Of a DNA stretch of 64,000 nucleotides, positions 31,376 to 43,083 are shown piece by piece. Location of the stretch: contig OZ024740.1 in the NCBI GenBank assembly GCA_964016885.1, positions 197,515,582 to 197,579,581 on the forward strand, in the 5' to 3' direction. The stretch comes from Eledone cirrhosa. Lineage: Eukaryota; Mollusca; Cephalopoda; Octopoda; Eledonidae. The translations under genes were made by a program, and so were the position numbers. Below the pieces are notes generated by a model. That model worked only from the letters and a program-made list of their open reading frames with translations. It made no database searches and had not been told where the DNA came from. How positions within the stretch are numbered: position 1 is the first letter of the stretch; the number at the start of each line of letters is the position of its first letter.

Positions 31376-31598
31376 ATATTATAGTATTCGTAGCAAGGCG
31401 GTGGATTGGCAGAATCGGTAGAGCGTTGGACATCATACTTTGTAGCATAGAGTTATGGCCCTTTACGGTCTGAGTTCAAATCCCACCAAGGTCAACTTTG
31501 CTTTTCATTTTTACGGGGTAGATGAAATAAAGTATCAATAATGCACTGGGTAATTGCTGGCATTGTGCCCAAAGTAGAAACAATTATATTATAGTATT
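31372..31598 (+). repeat. Family A SINE nested beside the older tail
   Basis: The body is 31394-31581. The 17-bp aattatattatagtatt occurs at 31372-31388 and again at 31582-31598, a target-site duplication that overlaps the tail of the older copy. Confidence 0.88.
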
Positions 31599-31599
31599 T

Positions 31600-32321
31600 A
31601 TTTATTCAGTTAGTTCCTTCTATATATTATTTCATTAATTAACCATTAATTATATATTTATTATTTAGTTTATATATATTTTATCTTATTCAGCTAATTT
31701 CAACCCTCTATGATATGCGAATTGTTCTTTTTTCATGAGAGTGACACTCTTTTCTTACATTTTAAACAAAAGAAGACTCACAGAAATATGTGGCATGCTT
31801 TAAATATTTTGAAAGTTAGCATTTGATATCATAGAACTGGTTTAATCATAGCCAACGCAATACCCGCCGGCAAAAGAACACTTCAAAATTGTACAAGATC
31901 TTTCAAAGATTTGAAGTTCTCTATTTCAAGAACACTTCCCTCTCTCTCACTCACTCCCACTTTCTCTCTCACTCTCGTACTCACGTCGATTCTCTCTCAT
32001 ATTAATTAACCCTTGAATTTTCTCCTTTAATTTAGAAGTACCGCAACTAACATTATCAGGACATTCCAGTAAATTCCAACCGCAAAGATGTATATATTCT
32101 TGCAGTCATCATTCTTTTCCATCTCACATAAATTTACGAACATTATGGTTTAGGCTGTCATTTTGTATCGATATATTCTTCCATTCCATCTTGATTTTTT
32201 GAAAATAATTGGCATCTCCCTTTCTAAAAACATCTGATGAAAAATGTACATGTGCATAATTATATATACTGTACATATCACCCCATATATATATATATGT
32301 ATATATACACATATATATACA
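31600..32321. other. AT-rich, unrecognised
   Basis: No gene or repeat beyond a short CT-rich run near 31940-31975. Confidence 0.4.
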
Positions 32322-32441
<120 letters not shown>

Positions 32442-32777
32442 AGGGGTAGAGTTTGTTTGAAGTATTAAGGAATACAAAAGTACAAAGTGGGTAGGTTTAG
32501 GAAGCCGTACAATGCAAGTGGGTTAGAATTACCAAGGCAACAAGTCAGAAAATGAACAGTGGGCAAGAAGATAATCTTTAATTTCTCCAAAGCCCCGTTA
32601 CGAACCCGCCTTGATAATAAATGGTAAATCCGATAACTTTTTAGATTAATAAATTACTAAGGTAACCTTCAGTCATTCTTGTCCTTATTTTCCTTCTTCT
32701 CTTACTTTTTGCCTTCTACCCCATCTCTCTCAATTCCCTTCCGACTTGTTGCGTTGGTAATTGTAACCCCCCACTCC

Positions 32778-32910
32778 CCGAGGTTAACTTTGTCTTTCAT
32801 CCTTACGGAGTCGATAAAATAAAGCACCAGTAACGTACTGGGGTCGATTTAATCGACTTTCCCCTCCATCCAAATTATTGGCCTGGTGCTTATAGTAGAA
32901 ATCATTATAT
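32778..32910 (+). repeat. 3' half of a family A SINE, long form
   Basis: Starts at ccgaggttaactttg and runs through gtcgatttaatcgactttcc to tagtagaaatcattatat. The tRNA-like head is missing. Confidence 0.88.
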
Positions 32911-33768
32911 TACCACCAGTAACAGCCATACGTCACCAACGAAATCAGCGACAACAACATCACAACCAACAGCACCAGCTCCAACACAAGAAGCAACAAA
33001 AAACAGCCGTATCAGCGCTAATACTCCCAGCAGTGCTGGGGTTGGTATTTGGCATTGGCGATAAGGTCCTTTTATCGCTAATTTCGTAATTTGGGTAAAA
33101 AAACAACAAAACCAACGATCACAACAACAGCACCAAAACAAACGACGGCCATCACAATAACAACAACAATGCCAACACCGGCGAGAACCACACCCGGCCC
33201 AGGACAATAGCCCATATAGTAGGAGTACAGAATATGTTGTTAATAGTGTTTTCTTTATTAACCACACACGGCTACATTAAACAAACATTAACGATACTTA
33301 AAACTACAATGTCAGTTTTTTCGTGTAAAAAATCATAACGAAAACAAAGAAACACATAAAAAATTCAAACAAAAACAAATTACCCAATAGGGGGAGACAT
33401 CCACCACGACCTTTTTCGCCATGGCCACCAGGGAGATACGAACTGCCTATCCTTCCTCTCTGAGGGAAAGCGGCGGGGTGATCGTCACAATGGACTTAGC
33501 TGATAATCAGATCCGTCCTACACTTCACAGCAGGTTTTTGACATAAACCCAACAAATTTAGACCATAAGAGTTACCATAGAGAGAAACAAGCCAGCTTGA
33601 AAATTGTTGGTTTAGTCACAAAACAATATATAATGTTTTGACAAATATGCTTTAAAAACACGTAAACTAATAAACTTACTCTATCGATTTGTACCACGTC
33701 TCGTATTACAATAATAACAACAACAATAATACACACACACACTGAACAATAATAAGAACAACAATAAT

Positions 33769-33800
<32 letters not shown>

Positions 33801-33908
33801 AGACCGCACACACAGATTTAAGTTGAATAAAACCAGGATCCAATTATAATATTTAATTTAAAGATAAAAATAGACAAGACGGGATTTTTGGCTCACCCTA
33901 TATACATA
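32911..33908. other. CAA-rich stretch and unassigned sequence
   Basis: 32935-33180 is rich in CAA/CAC triplets and gives Gln- or Cys-rich frames with no domain. 33735-33800 holds (CA)n. 33380-33540 is GC-richer and unrecognised. Confidence 0.5.
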
Positions 33909-36050
33909 TATATAGGAAAATGTTCAAGACCCAGACGGCAGAGCTCAAGCCGTTTCGACGGCTATTTCTGGACTAAATTAGAATTTTAGCGTGGTAATAA
34001 ATAGCCGAACTTTTCAAGGGGTAATTCCTTATATGGGAAGATTGTAGTTGTCAAATGGATTGGTCAAAATTTCTTGTAAACACAATTAAATCTTTCATGG
34101 TGGTGGGTGGGAGGTGGGGGTGGCTGAACCTGCCTGGAGAACAATGAGGGAGTGGGTGGAGCCGGTCAAGCGTTGAAAGTGAATTCTATACAGCAAATTC
34201 TAAGGAATGTGTATGAAATTAGGCTAGCTAGAAAGCAGGTGAAAAAAGAATTCTGGAGGAACCTGAGAGTGGGAAGTAATAAAATTAAAAAGTTAATAAA
34301 TTGAGATTAAAAAATTAAAAATAATAAATAAAAATAGTAATAATATAAAAAAATTAAATAATAGAAAATATAATTAAAAAAAAACAAAGAAAAATTAAGT
34401 CCAAAGCAACTGCTATATTTTTAGCTGGAAATGCGTTTTCAGCCAATGCTATATAGAATTTACTGGGGTGGGGGTTCTGAGGCTACAAAAGCCCGATGGG
34501 CTGCCTCAGGGTAGGAAAAAGGAAAAGGAAGAGGAGAGGGAGTGGAAGGAAGTGAGAAGAAGAGATAAAGGGAAAAAAGAAAAGAAGTACATCTACCTAT
34601 GTATGCTGGGGTTTCCCCTATCTTGTTCGGCAAGTGTGGAAAAGAAGGATGTTGCAACCATTGTCTACCCACGCGGGTCATGAAGGTGTTTGAGGACGAG
34701 GTAAGTCCTACGCAATGTTTACATGCAGTTATAAGTTCGTCTTTTTTGTTTAGGAGTTAGTCCTTCGTAAACAGCATTTGTATTGTTTCCTCCGAGCATA
34801 AGTTACACGGACGTGTAGGAGTTAGCCCTGGAAAGTAAGCTCCAAGTAAGATGGTATGTGATGTTATCTTGGAGATCCCAGATGTGGCCCGAAAGTGTAG
34901 TGGCATGACGCCGGGCTGGGTTTCTGAACGTATGTCGGTGTTGGTAGAGCCGGGTTTTAAAGACACAAGTGGTTACTCCTATATAGGCGCTGTTGGAGTT
35001 TTCCGTCCTCACGTTGCATTGGTAGATCACGTTACGTTCTCAGCATTTGTTGTTGAGGGGGCACGTAGATCTATCAGGGCAGTTACACCTCCTGGTCGGC
35101 TCTCCACTAATGTCTAGGTTGTTTCTTCCATAGGAATTGAGTTTCTTCTTGTTTGAGGAGATGATGTTTTGTGCGAGGTTGGGTGTGGTGCTGTAGGAGA
35201 GTTTGATAATGTTTTTGTTGATTATGTTGTGGTAGCGGTGTTGTGGTGGGAAGTGTTTTTCGAGGAGCCTAAAGAAGATTTTCCCGATTGGTGTTGCAAC
35301 CTCGGCATTGTCGGGAGGGTTGAACCACGTTACAAGGCGTGAGCGACGGCGTCGCCTGCTGGTTCCGCTTAGCGAAGCTGGATAAAAGGAGATTTCTTCC
35401 CGAAAGCCGTTTCGCTTGAGGGCCTGATTGTAGTAAGGTGCATATTCATCGATAACTGCTCATTAGCGGACAAACGAGATATGCGGAGGGAGATGTTTTT
35501 AACCAGGTTATTGGTGAAGTTTCTAGGATGGTTAGAGCGGCGGTGGATGTAGTGTAGGTCGTCGTTTGGTTTCCTGTATGGGTAGTACAGATCATTTTCG
35601 AGGTTAAGGGTAACGTCCAGGAAATTGACTCGGGTTAGGGACGTTTGTAGGGTCATTTTAAATCCCCAATCCCGGAAGAAGTTGATTAGTTGTTTACGGA
35701 CCCGGTCTGTACTACTGGGGTTGTACCATTTGAGGGTGAGGAGCCCATCGTCTCGGTACAATCCACCGCTGAATGCAGGAAATATTTCGGTGAGTTTAAA
35801 TAGTAGGAATAATCCTATAAGATCTGTGACTTCGGACGAATCTGTCGCGCCCATTCTGACGTCGAAGGGGGAGTCGGGAGCTCTCTTTATCCACTTGGAG
35901 TTGTCGAAAAGTAGGATTGTCTTCCTGGCGTGGAGAATGATATTTCTTTCCTGGTCAGTGATGGGTGTGAGTGTTTCGGCAAAGTGTCCAGAAATAGCCG
36001 TCGAAACGGCTTGAGCTCTGCCGTCGGGGTCATACTTTTTCCTATATATA
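33909..36050 (-). mobile_element. Penelope-like element 3 with 65-bp terminal inverted repeats
   Basis: 33909-33973 and 35986-36050 are inverted copies containing gacggcagagctcaagccgt and tttcgacggctatttctgga. They bracket a 5'-truncated PLE coding region on the minus strand. Both ends abut short TA tracts. 33974-34756 inside is AT-rich 3' untranslated sequence. Confidence 0.88.
34757..35985 (-). pseudogene. PLE 3 protein remnant (RT half and GIY-YIG)
   Basis: The minus-strand coding order is ILHARKTILLF near 35930, then FDVRMGATDSSEVTDLIGLF, the catalytic YRDDGLLTLKW near 35735-35770, FLDVTLNLENDLYYPYRKPN, HRRSNHPRNFTNNL and ISLRISRLSANEQ; then TRWFNPPDNAEV near 35300-35340, KLSYSTTPNLAQNI, a CNC...CPL...C linker near 35060-35095, and the GIY-YIG start AYIGVTTCVFKTRLYQH near 34950-35000. 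At least three frameshifts separate these blocks. The N-terminal half of the RT is missing exactly at the inverted repeat, so truncation preceded or accompanied insertion. Confidence 0.88.
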
Positions 36051-36144
36051 TATATATACTTGATTACAACTAACGAAACATGGTTTCCAATATATGGAAA
36101 GTTATAGTCAATTATATCGTGCTAGTACTTGAGTGGAAATTAAT

Positions 36145-36245
36145 TTCATCGACTCCTTAAGGATGAAAACAAATATAACAGAATTCCGATGGAATTTGAA
36201 CTCAGATTATAAAAGGTCGTAACTAATTGCCGCAAGGCATTTTGT
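36145..36245 (-). repeat. Degenerate family A SINE fragment
   Basis: catcgactccttaaggatga and tttgaactcagatta match the SINE body on the minus strand. 36246-36660 is unassigned. Confidence 0.6.
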
Positions 36246-36660
36246 TTGGCTGTATGTATTTATACCTAGCGTGTGACGCATACCTATAGGAATGAAAGTA
36301 GATCCACATATATAATGTGTAAATTGATATCAGGTGAAGAATTTAGTTTCCATTAACTTAATTGTTCTCAGAATGTACCTGGTGTGTTACAGCAAAAGGA
36401 ACTTATCTAGTTGGCTAATCGCCAAATGCCTTTAACCAATTCCAAATACCCGTTTGGCATTGATTCTAAATGATAAGATTTCTGGGAACAGGCTTGGATA
36501 AGTTTATAAGAAATTTTAGTTTCGGTCTACTAGCAGTTTGTTATTTTGGACGCAGGCAGAAATGCGTGGTTAAGAAGTTTGCTCCACAAACATGAGCTTC
36601 CGGGTTTGGTTGCAGTGTATGGCATCTTAGATAAATAACTTTACCATAGCTTAAGGTTGA

Positions 36661-37015
36661 CCTGAAGGTGGTGGCTTTGTGGTTAAGATATTCAGCTCAA
36701 AACCGTAAGGTCGTGAGTTTCATTCCCGGCGGCGCTTTGAGCAAGATACTTTTTTTTATGTTGTTCCAGTCCACTCAGCTGGCAAAAATGAGTTGCATCT
36801 GTAATTCGAAGGGCCAGCCTTGTCACGTTCGGTGTCACACTGAATCTCCCAGAGAACTAGTTAGAGGTACGTATGTCTATGGAATGCTCAGCCACTTGCA
36901 CTTTAATTTCACGATCGGATCAATTGGAACACTCGTCGTCGTAACCAACGTATTGCCACTAAAGTACAAGGTTGACCTAAGCCTTGTAAGTGAAATTGGG
37001 TAGACAGAAACTGTG
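36661..37015 (+). repeat. tRNA-derived SINE, family B
   Basis: Head ggtggctttgtggttaagat, B-box-like gtcgtgagtttcattcccgg, then gttccagtccactcagctgg, a tail with gaagggccagccttgtcacg, and ggaacactcgtcgtcg. It is longer than the copy at 12120. Confidence 0.75.
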
Positions 37016-37072
37016 TGGAAGCTTGCAGGATGGATTGTTTTATGGCATTTGGTCCGGCTCTCTGCTCTCGGA

Positions 37073-37142
37073 GTTCAACTTTGTCTTTCATCGTTTCGAG
37101 GTCGATAAAAAAAAGTACCAGTATAGTACTGGGTCGATTCTT
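37073..37142 (+). repeat. Family A SINE fragment
   Basis: gttcaactttgtctttcatc then cgaggtcgataaa and agtaccagtatagtactggg. Confidence 0.7.
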
Positions 37143-37229
37143 CCTCTATATTTCTTTCTCATTTCCTCTCTTTCTCTGGAAGAAATGTGCTTTACTCAGG
37201 CCTGGAGAGGGATGGTCCCCGCCACACAC

Positions 37230-37450
<221 letters not shown>

Positions 37451-38170
37451 TAACAAAGGAATATAATAGACAAAATCCATGGGGCTGAAAATCAGAGACA
37501 TGAGGGCGACGGAACATTTAGCAGCTTCTACCCCAGTCGGCCGCCCTCAAGTGGTGATTATTAAGCCTACTTATGTCCATCTGGTGAAGGGGTGTAGGCT
37601 TATAGTGTACTACTACCACTCCGTCAAAGACAGAGGCCAGCGTTGAGGTCAGGTCACAATCAAGCTGGTCATGCGTGCTAGAAAGAGCCGCGAAAAATAC
37701 TTTATCAAAGAACATATATTTTTAACAAATCTATATATAGTAATATATAGTGGGCGTCTGCATGGTATAATGTATGGACAGAAATTACGATTAACAATTA
37801 GAAACGTTAAATTTATGTTTAGAGTCAGAAGATGCCATTTTAGATGAAATTAAAAAAATAAGGTTTGAAATTGTGAGATTTAGTTAAAGAATTTACAGAA
37901 GGAGGCTTTTATGAAAAAGTTTAAGTGTATTATAGATAGTCACGATAAAGTTTCAGGGTAGATTATAGAGAAAAGATTAAGCCCATGCTTAGCGGTCAAT
38001 AACCAGCGACGTGGAGGACTCGCTGCCACACCACCAACTACACAAACGAAGTTGCATTACGTTGAGTGCTCTCCATAATATTACATCGAGGTTGACCATA
38101 CGGAATGACCAGTTCTATCCAGTGGTGAACCAACAAACCTAAATAAATAAATAAATTAATAAATAAATAA

Positions 38171-38173
<3 letters not shown>

Positions 38174-38240
<67 letters not shown>
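38174..38240. repeat. (TA)n microsatellite
   Basis: About 66 bases of TA directly before a hairpin repeat. Confidence 0.96.
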
Positions 38241-38243
<3 letters not shown>

Positions 38244-38434
38244 TGTATTTGTAAAGCCAAAACAATGCAGGTATGGATATAGAATATAAATGCAAATGCA
38301 AAAGATATTGTTGACAATTAGTCTTTTACCTTAAATAAATTTAAGGTAAAAGACTAATTGTCAACAATATCTTTTGCATTTGCATTTATATTCTATATCC
38401 ATACCTGCATTGTTTTGGCTTTACAAATACAAAC
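38241..38434. repeat. 96-bp inverted repeat of the 21.9-kb hairpin family
   Basis: The arms 38241-38336 and 38339-38434 are equal in length and joined by only two bases. They share taaagccaaaacaatgcagg with the 187-bp hairpin but stop before its CTGAAGA module. The flank 38438-38478 is the reverse complement of 21852-21894, so this flank is part of the repeat too. Confidence 0.95.
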
Positions 38435-38474
38435 GTTTATACCTCATTACACAATACTTCAAGTGAACTATAAC

Positions 38475-38477
<3 letters not shown>

Positions 38478-38548
<71 letters not shown>
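38478..38548. repeat. (CT)n then (TA)n microsatellite
   Basis: About 35 bases of each, ending at the Helitron 3' terminus. Confidence 0.95.
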
Positions 38549-38549
<1 letters not shown>

Positions 38550-38865
38550 TAGCAGTTTAGCCCGGCGCTGCTCGGGTTTGTTCATTTGCTATGAAAAGTT
38601 ACATACAGGTAAACGTGGCTTGAAAGCGAATAAGTTTATCAATTAAGTGCATAAAGCATTTGAACCGGTTATTAAAAGTTACGAACCAATTACCATTTTG
38701 GACAATCAATGATGGGTTAATAATCTTCCAATAGCAAATTTAGCAGACCAAAGTTGCAAGATGGTGGCCCTGATGCCGCTGGGTGTCAGATTTGTCTGCC
38801 ATGGGTGACCCTACCAGGAAATAGTTTTCCAGACGGCATAGCTCCAACACCTCCAACACCTGCAC

Positions 38866-39159
38866 CAACATCTATAGCACCTCTTTGTAGACGATATTGC
38901 GTGTCATCCCTTGAGGAGTGTAAGCAAAAAGTCCATTCCTGCTCCCTACCTGGGAACAGGCAACATAAAGTTGGCCATGGGAGAAGCATGGCTCCCTCAA
39001 ATAGATACCCGCCACCGACAATGTTTGCCCTTGTGATTTGTTAATGGACATGGCAAAAGATAGTCTCACCGGAAATTGGGATCGCCGGAAATCGAACGGG
39101 ATATCTGACGCCGAGGGGAAAAGGATCATTCTTGGCTGTGTATTCGGCAGAATTTCCAA
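38866..39159 (-). pseudogene. PIF1-type helicase C-terminus (Helitron RepHel fragment)
   Basis: The 95-codon frame reads FDFRRSQFPVRLSFAMSINK, then SQGQTLSVAGIYLREPCFSH and GQLYVACSQVGSRNGLFAYT. These are the last helicase motifs (V and VI) of the PIF1 family: the INKSQGQT box and the GQLYVA.S.V box with its expected arginine replaced by glutamine in SQV. In Helitrons this domain forms the C-terminus of the Rep-helicase protein that drives rolling-circle transposition. The Walker A and B region and the Rep domain are absent, so it cannot act alone. Confidence 0.88.
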
Positions 39160-39364
39160 AAGTACAACACTATGGGTGTTATCATATTAATATTTAACCA
39201 ATGAAAGTCGTAAAAAATAAATAATTTAAACATTCCGATTCATATGTCTATAGCATTAATCTGTTATATGAAGTGTTATTTTGCGGGCTATTATTTGCAA
39301 TAAGCCGATTTAAAATACCCCAGAAAAGCCGTATGTCAATACGGAACTCCAATGACTCCCCCAG

Positions 39365-39690
39365 CAGTTAAATTATAGAGAGGGGGAATAATCTATTATA
39401 GAGACAGGGAAGAGCGATGGAGAGAGTAAAGCTAAGATACTATAGGGAGGTGTGTAAAACAGTGTTGTCATATAGAGAGTGAAGAGCGACAGAGAGAGTA
39501 AAGCAGTTAAATTATAGAGAGGGGGAATAATCTATTATAGAGAGAGGGAAGAGCGACGGAGAGAGTAAAGCTAAGAAACTATAGGGAGGTGTGTTAAACC
39601 TTAAAGCATAAAGAGAGTAAAGCAGTTAAATTATAGAGAGGGGGAATGATCTATTATAGAGAGAGGGAAGAGCGACGGAGAGAGCATTAT
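39365..39690 (+). repeat. Three-copy tandem repeat inside the Helitron
   Basis: Units begin with cagttaaattatagagaggg at 39365, 39504 and 39623; spacings are 139 and 119, and the last unit is partial. Each contains ctattatagaga and agggaagagcgacgg. Confidence 0.9.
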
Positions 39691-39966
39691 GACTCTGTTT
39701 GTTGTATAAAATGATGTGTTGCTTAGTTTTCAAAGTTTATGTCGCGTTCCTGAACGAAGTTTTGTCGCTGTTGGGTAAGAGAGCGGGTTACAACATGTAT
39801 TTAGTTTTATCGATTTTCTTCATAGAAGCAGGAAAGTTTTGGCAAAGTTTATTATGCGGTGACCATCGTTGGTAAATTTGGAGCACATTGGAAAAAAATC
39901 ACCAGAATCGGTAGAGAAATGTGGAGATGTATAAAAATCATACACACGCACAGACAGACATCTTTC

Positions 39967-39970
<4 letters not shown>

Positions 39971-40039
<69 letters not shown>
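39971..40039. repeat. (TA)n microsatellite
   Basis: About 68 bases of TA at the 5' end of the Helitron. Confidence 0.96.
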
Positions 40040-40041
<2 letters not shown>

Positions 40042-40450
40042 TAAAGAATGAAACAGTTCTAGTCCTGTAGAATCTCATCTATATTAAAACTTTTATACTC
40101 TGCTATGTATTGGGTACCTTACTTACTGTGGTTACCTCCGATTCAACCCGGAATAACTTACCTATATATATATATATACATACATACATATACATATACC
40201 CTTATATGTACATGATTATATAATATGATAGTTTTATTATCCATGGAATAAAATGGCATTGACTTGGAAGTTTCGGCGAAAAAAGGCAACTCATCATATG
40301 TATTGTGTACTTATTCAGTTAATATTTGACCCTTCTATGTATGCGCACAAATAAACACCTACTCTCGCTATTGTATAGCAAATGACTGTAATTTCAGTTA
40401 TTTTCTGCGCTTGAGTTTCCTACATCTTAAATATATATATATATATATAT
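40040..40450. other. Unassigned, with a degenerate PLE-type hairpin
   Basis: At 40261-40297 the minus strand reads ATGATGAGTTGCC...GCCGAAACTTCCAAGTC, the hammerhead layout with the first core C changed to A and no good stem II. Short (TA)n at 40160 and 40430. Confidence 0.4.
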
Positions 40451-40696
40451 AAGGAAAAAAGATGAAATCGAAAATGCAACTGGAGTTTTTTTTAAAAATA
40501 TATTTATTTGGTTCCTTTAACGGTTTCGCAGTTCTTGTGCTTTTCAAAAGTAGAATTGAGTTGGAGGGTTTGTGTTTTTTCTCACATCTCAGATGTGAGA
40601 AAAACCACAAACTGCGAAACCGGTAAAGGAACCAAATAAATATATTTAAAAAAAAAAATACTCCAGTTTCATTTTCGATTTCATCTTTTTTCCTTA
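40451..40696. repeat. Foldback repeat of the PLE 2 terminal family
   Basis: Left arm 40451-40589, one base, right arm 40591-40696. The centre is ctcacatct-c-agatgtgag. The right arm lacks about 35 bases present in the left (near 40530-40567). The right arm matches the PLE 2 terminus at 30066-30117. Confidence 0.9.
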
Positions 40697-40699
40697 TAC

Positions 40700-41016
40700 T
40701 TTCACTCGTGTAGGACACCTCGTTTTCTTTTATCATTTTGTAAAAAAACCTCACTTTCTAATATATATATATATAGGGAATGTAAAATCCAATTACTGTA
40801 GGTTCACCAGAGTGACCATTCGATGTGTAGTTTCCAGTCATTATAGAGGTGTAGAACCTAGCAGAGTGTAATTATAATAATAATAATAAAAAGGACGATT
40901 TGTTATCTCTTCATTACGTTTATTGAGTAGTGACGCGCATTTTGCTATTGATCAGCTCAAAGTTCGATATGTATCGATCTAGCCCGCTGGAATCAAAGGC
41001 TCGTCGGACCTTTGTT
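40700..41016. other. Unassigned sequence
   Basis: (TA)n at 40761-40774 and (AAT)n near 40873-40890. Nothing else supported. Confidence 0.4.
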
Positions 41017-41250
41017 TTGTCCTACACCATGTTGTTTTTTAGGACAGAACAAAGGAGAAACACAAAATAAAAACCCAGTCACTGAGAAGGTCACATAATG
41101 TGTGACGAAAGAGCTTTGAAAATATACAAACAACCAACCGGTTATCGAAACAAACAACAAGTCGGAAATTTATAATAAATATTGAAGTGAAAACCAACAG
41201 GCACGTGTGTTTTTATTGGCAGCATGGCCCTCCCAAATTATAACAATATC
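41017..41250 (+). repeat. Repeat family shared with 2.3-2.6 kb
   Basis: tgtcctacaccatgttgttt, ggtcacataatgtgtgacga and gaagtgaaaaccaacagg match 2380-2575 in order. Here CTGAGAA...GACGAAAG resembles a decayed hammerhead core. Confidence 0.75.
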
Positions 41251-41302
41251 TGTTTCAACACACGTTTTCAGATAAGAAACCTTGCAAAAGAAATTAAAGT
41301 AC

Positions 41303-41305
<3 letters not shown>

Positions 41306-41382
<77 letters not shown>
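41306..41382. repeat. (CA)n microsatellite
   Basis: About 76 bases of CA, followed by a short (TA)n. Confidence 0.98.
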
Positions 41383-41399
<17 letters not shown>

Positions 41400-41545
41400 T
41401 TAAGACGCAGGAAGCTCAGGTGCAGAAAATAAAGACCCTAAGAGACGGGAAAAATGTTGTCAGCTATCGCTCTGAAGAATCCTCGTTCGTGTCTTCCAGA
41501 TACCGGCTAGCTGCTCTATCCACCTAGCCAAGGGACCAATGACAG
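41400..41545 (-). repeat. Possible tRNA-like SINE head
   Basis: The minus strand reads ggctaggtggatagagcagc then tagccggtatctgg, which resembles a tRNA A-box region. I see no convincing B box, so this is tentative. Confidence 0.35.
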
Positions 41546-43083
41546 CATTTTACCGTATAAATAAAGAGCTGAATCAAGCAGCTTTTGAAAATATAAACAA
41601 ACGTCGTGTGTGAAGCTTGCATTTTTTAACTTACTTAGCACTCAGGAAATAAATTTATAAGCAATTACAGACAGTTCCTATAAAGTAGCTCATAAAAATC
41701 TTAGGGACTTTACCCAATTTTTATAAGCTATTTTATAGCAACTGACTGTAATTGCGGTTATTTTCTGTGCCTATTTAGAAAAGGCAGGTTTGTTTGAACA
41801 AAACACTGCTGTCCCTTAATTGGGAGGAGACGAGAAAAGGCGCATATCCACAAATATATATAATCTTATTGCAGTTGACTGGTTATCCAATATGTTGTCG
41901 AAAGACAAATAAAGACAAAGATATCTCTACATCCGAATCTAGTGACATTTCCGCACACACAAATCATCATTAAAAAATATCGTCATGACAAATACAAAGG
42001 CATAGATAATTACATTGCAGCTACCAGCAAACCATAGACCGTACTATTGGTAACTTGCGGATCAAAGAAGCCACTAGAGTACAAAAACACATACCAACCA
42101 TTAACAACTGTCACAAACTGATTGACATCAAGTGGTTACGAGAGTCACGCCTACTAGCCAATGTGCATGACAATATTTGACTATAATTGCTGCTCAATTT
42201 CACGTTACTCAGCCACTGCATTGATAGCCAACGGGATAAAATATACAGTCTCAGTTTCTGAACGTCAACGCAAATAATAATTTAATATCTGTCATACAGC
42301 CCCAACATGCCCAGCTCAACAGTCATTTCTTTCTTTCTCCTTTCTACTCTATGTTATCTTGAAAAGGGTATTTTAAATGAAATAAAAAAACAATATTAAA
42401 TAATTTTATCGGTAACAATACAATATCTTTGTTCTTGTTTTCATTGATGTTTAATCTTCCAACAGCATTGCTGCAGCCTTCTAACACACTTTTAAGAGTT
42501 ACATCGTTATAGAAAATAAGAATCTCACGTTAGATATCATTCGCTTCGAGTTTACATATATACATGTGCGTTTTTAATACTCGTTGCCTTTGTAAAATAT
42601 TTTGGCACCATCTTTTGTTTTTTGTCTGTGTTTGCGTGTGTTTCACTTAAGATTACACAGGACAAACAAACACAATATCAATGTATCGATATATTGACGC
42701 CATTATTGCTACATCCCTGTACGATTATATTTTGTTGCAAGTACACAAATTAATAATTATAAATGCAGTCAACATACATGTCTAGAAGCGATAACATGAC
42801 TTAGTAAACGAATATCACAACACCCTTATGCACACAGACACAAGAATACACACAAACACACGGCCAATAACTCACAAACACAAATACACAAAAGAATAAA
42901 CACACAAGCACACACATACATACGCTAATAGATACGAACGCACATATACAGATGCACATATACAAATACACACGTACGAAAGTACACATCGATGTAGAGA
43001 AATCAATCGAACTTTCTTTGATATGTCGCTGTTGTCACTTAATTGATATTGATGGTCCCTATTAAAAAAAGCCAATGTTTGCA
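41546..43083. other. Unassigned sequence before the minisatellite
   Basis: No coding domain or named repeat recognised. 42840-42970 is CA-rich. A short perfect palindrome-like run (tatcgatatattga) lies near 42684. Confidence 0.5.

Larger units (their letters stand above)
38549..39970 (-). mobile_element. Short Helitron with a helicase fragment
   Basis: On the minus strand the 3' end has the hairpin region cccgagcagcgccggg, then ctaaactg and CTAG followed by T, fitting Helitron ends. The 5' side near 39890-39968 reads aacgaaagatgtctgtctgt then accgattctggtgatttttt, phrases typical of Helitron 5' regions. Both ends abut (TA)n tracts (38513-38548 and 39971-40039), as if inserted into one tract. 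At about 1.4 kb it is non-autonomous. A small tandem repeat (39365-39690) lies inside. Confidence 0.7.

Noticed and set aside
32905..33267. 120-codon Cys/Trp-rich minus-strand frame
   Set aside because: It arises from CAA/CAC-rich triplet sequence; the cysteines are an effect of composition.
36668..37003. 111-codon plus-strand frame
   Set aside because: It lies entirely inside a family B SINE.
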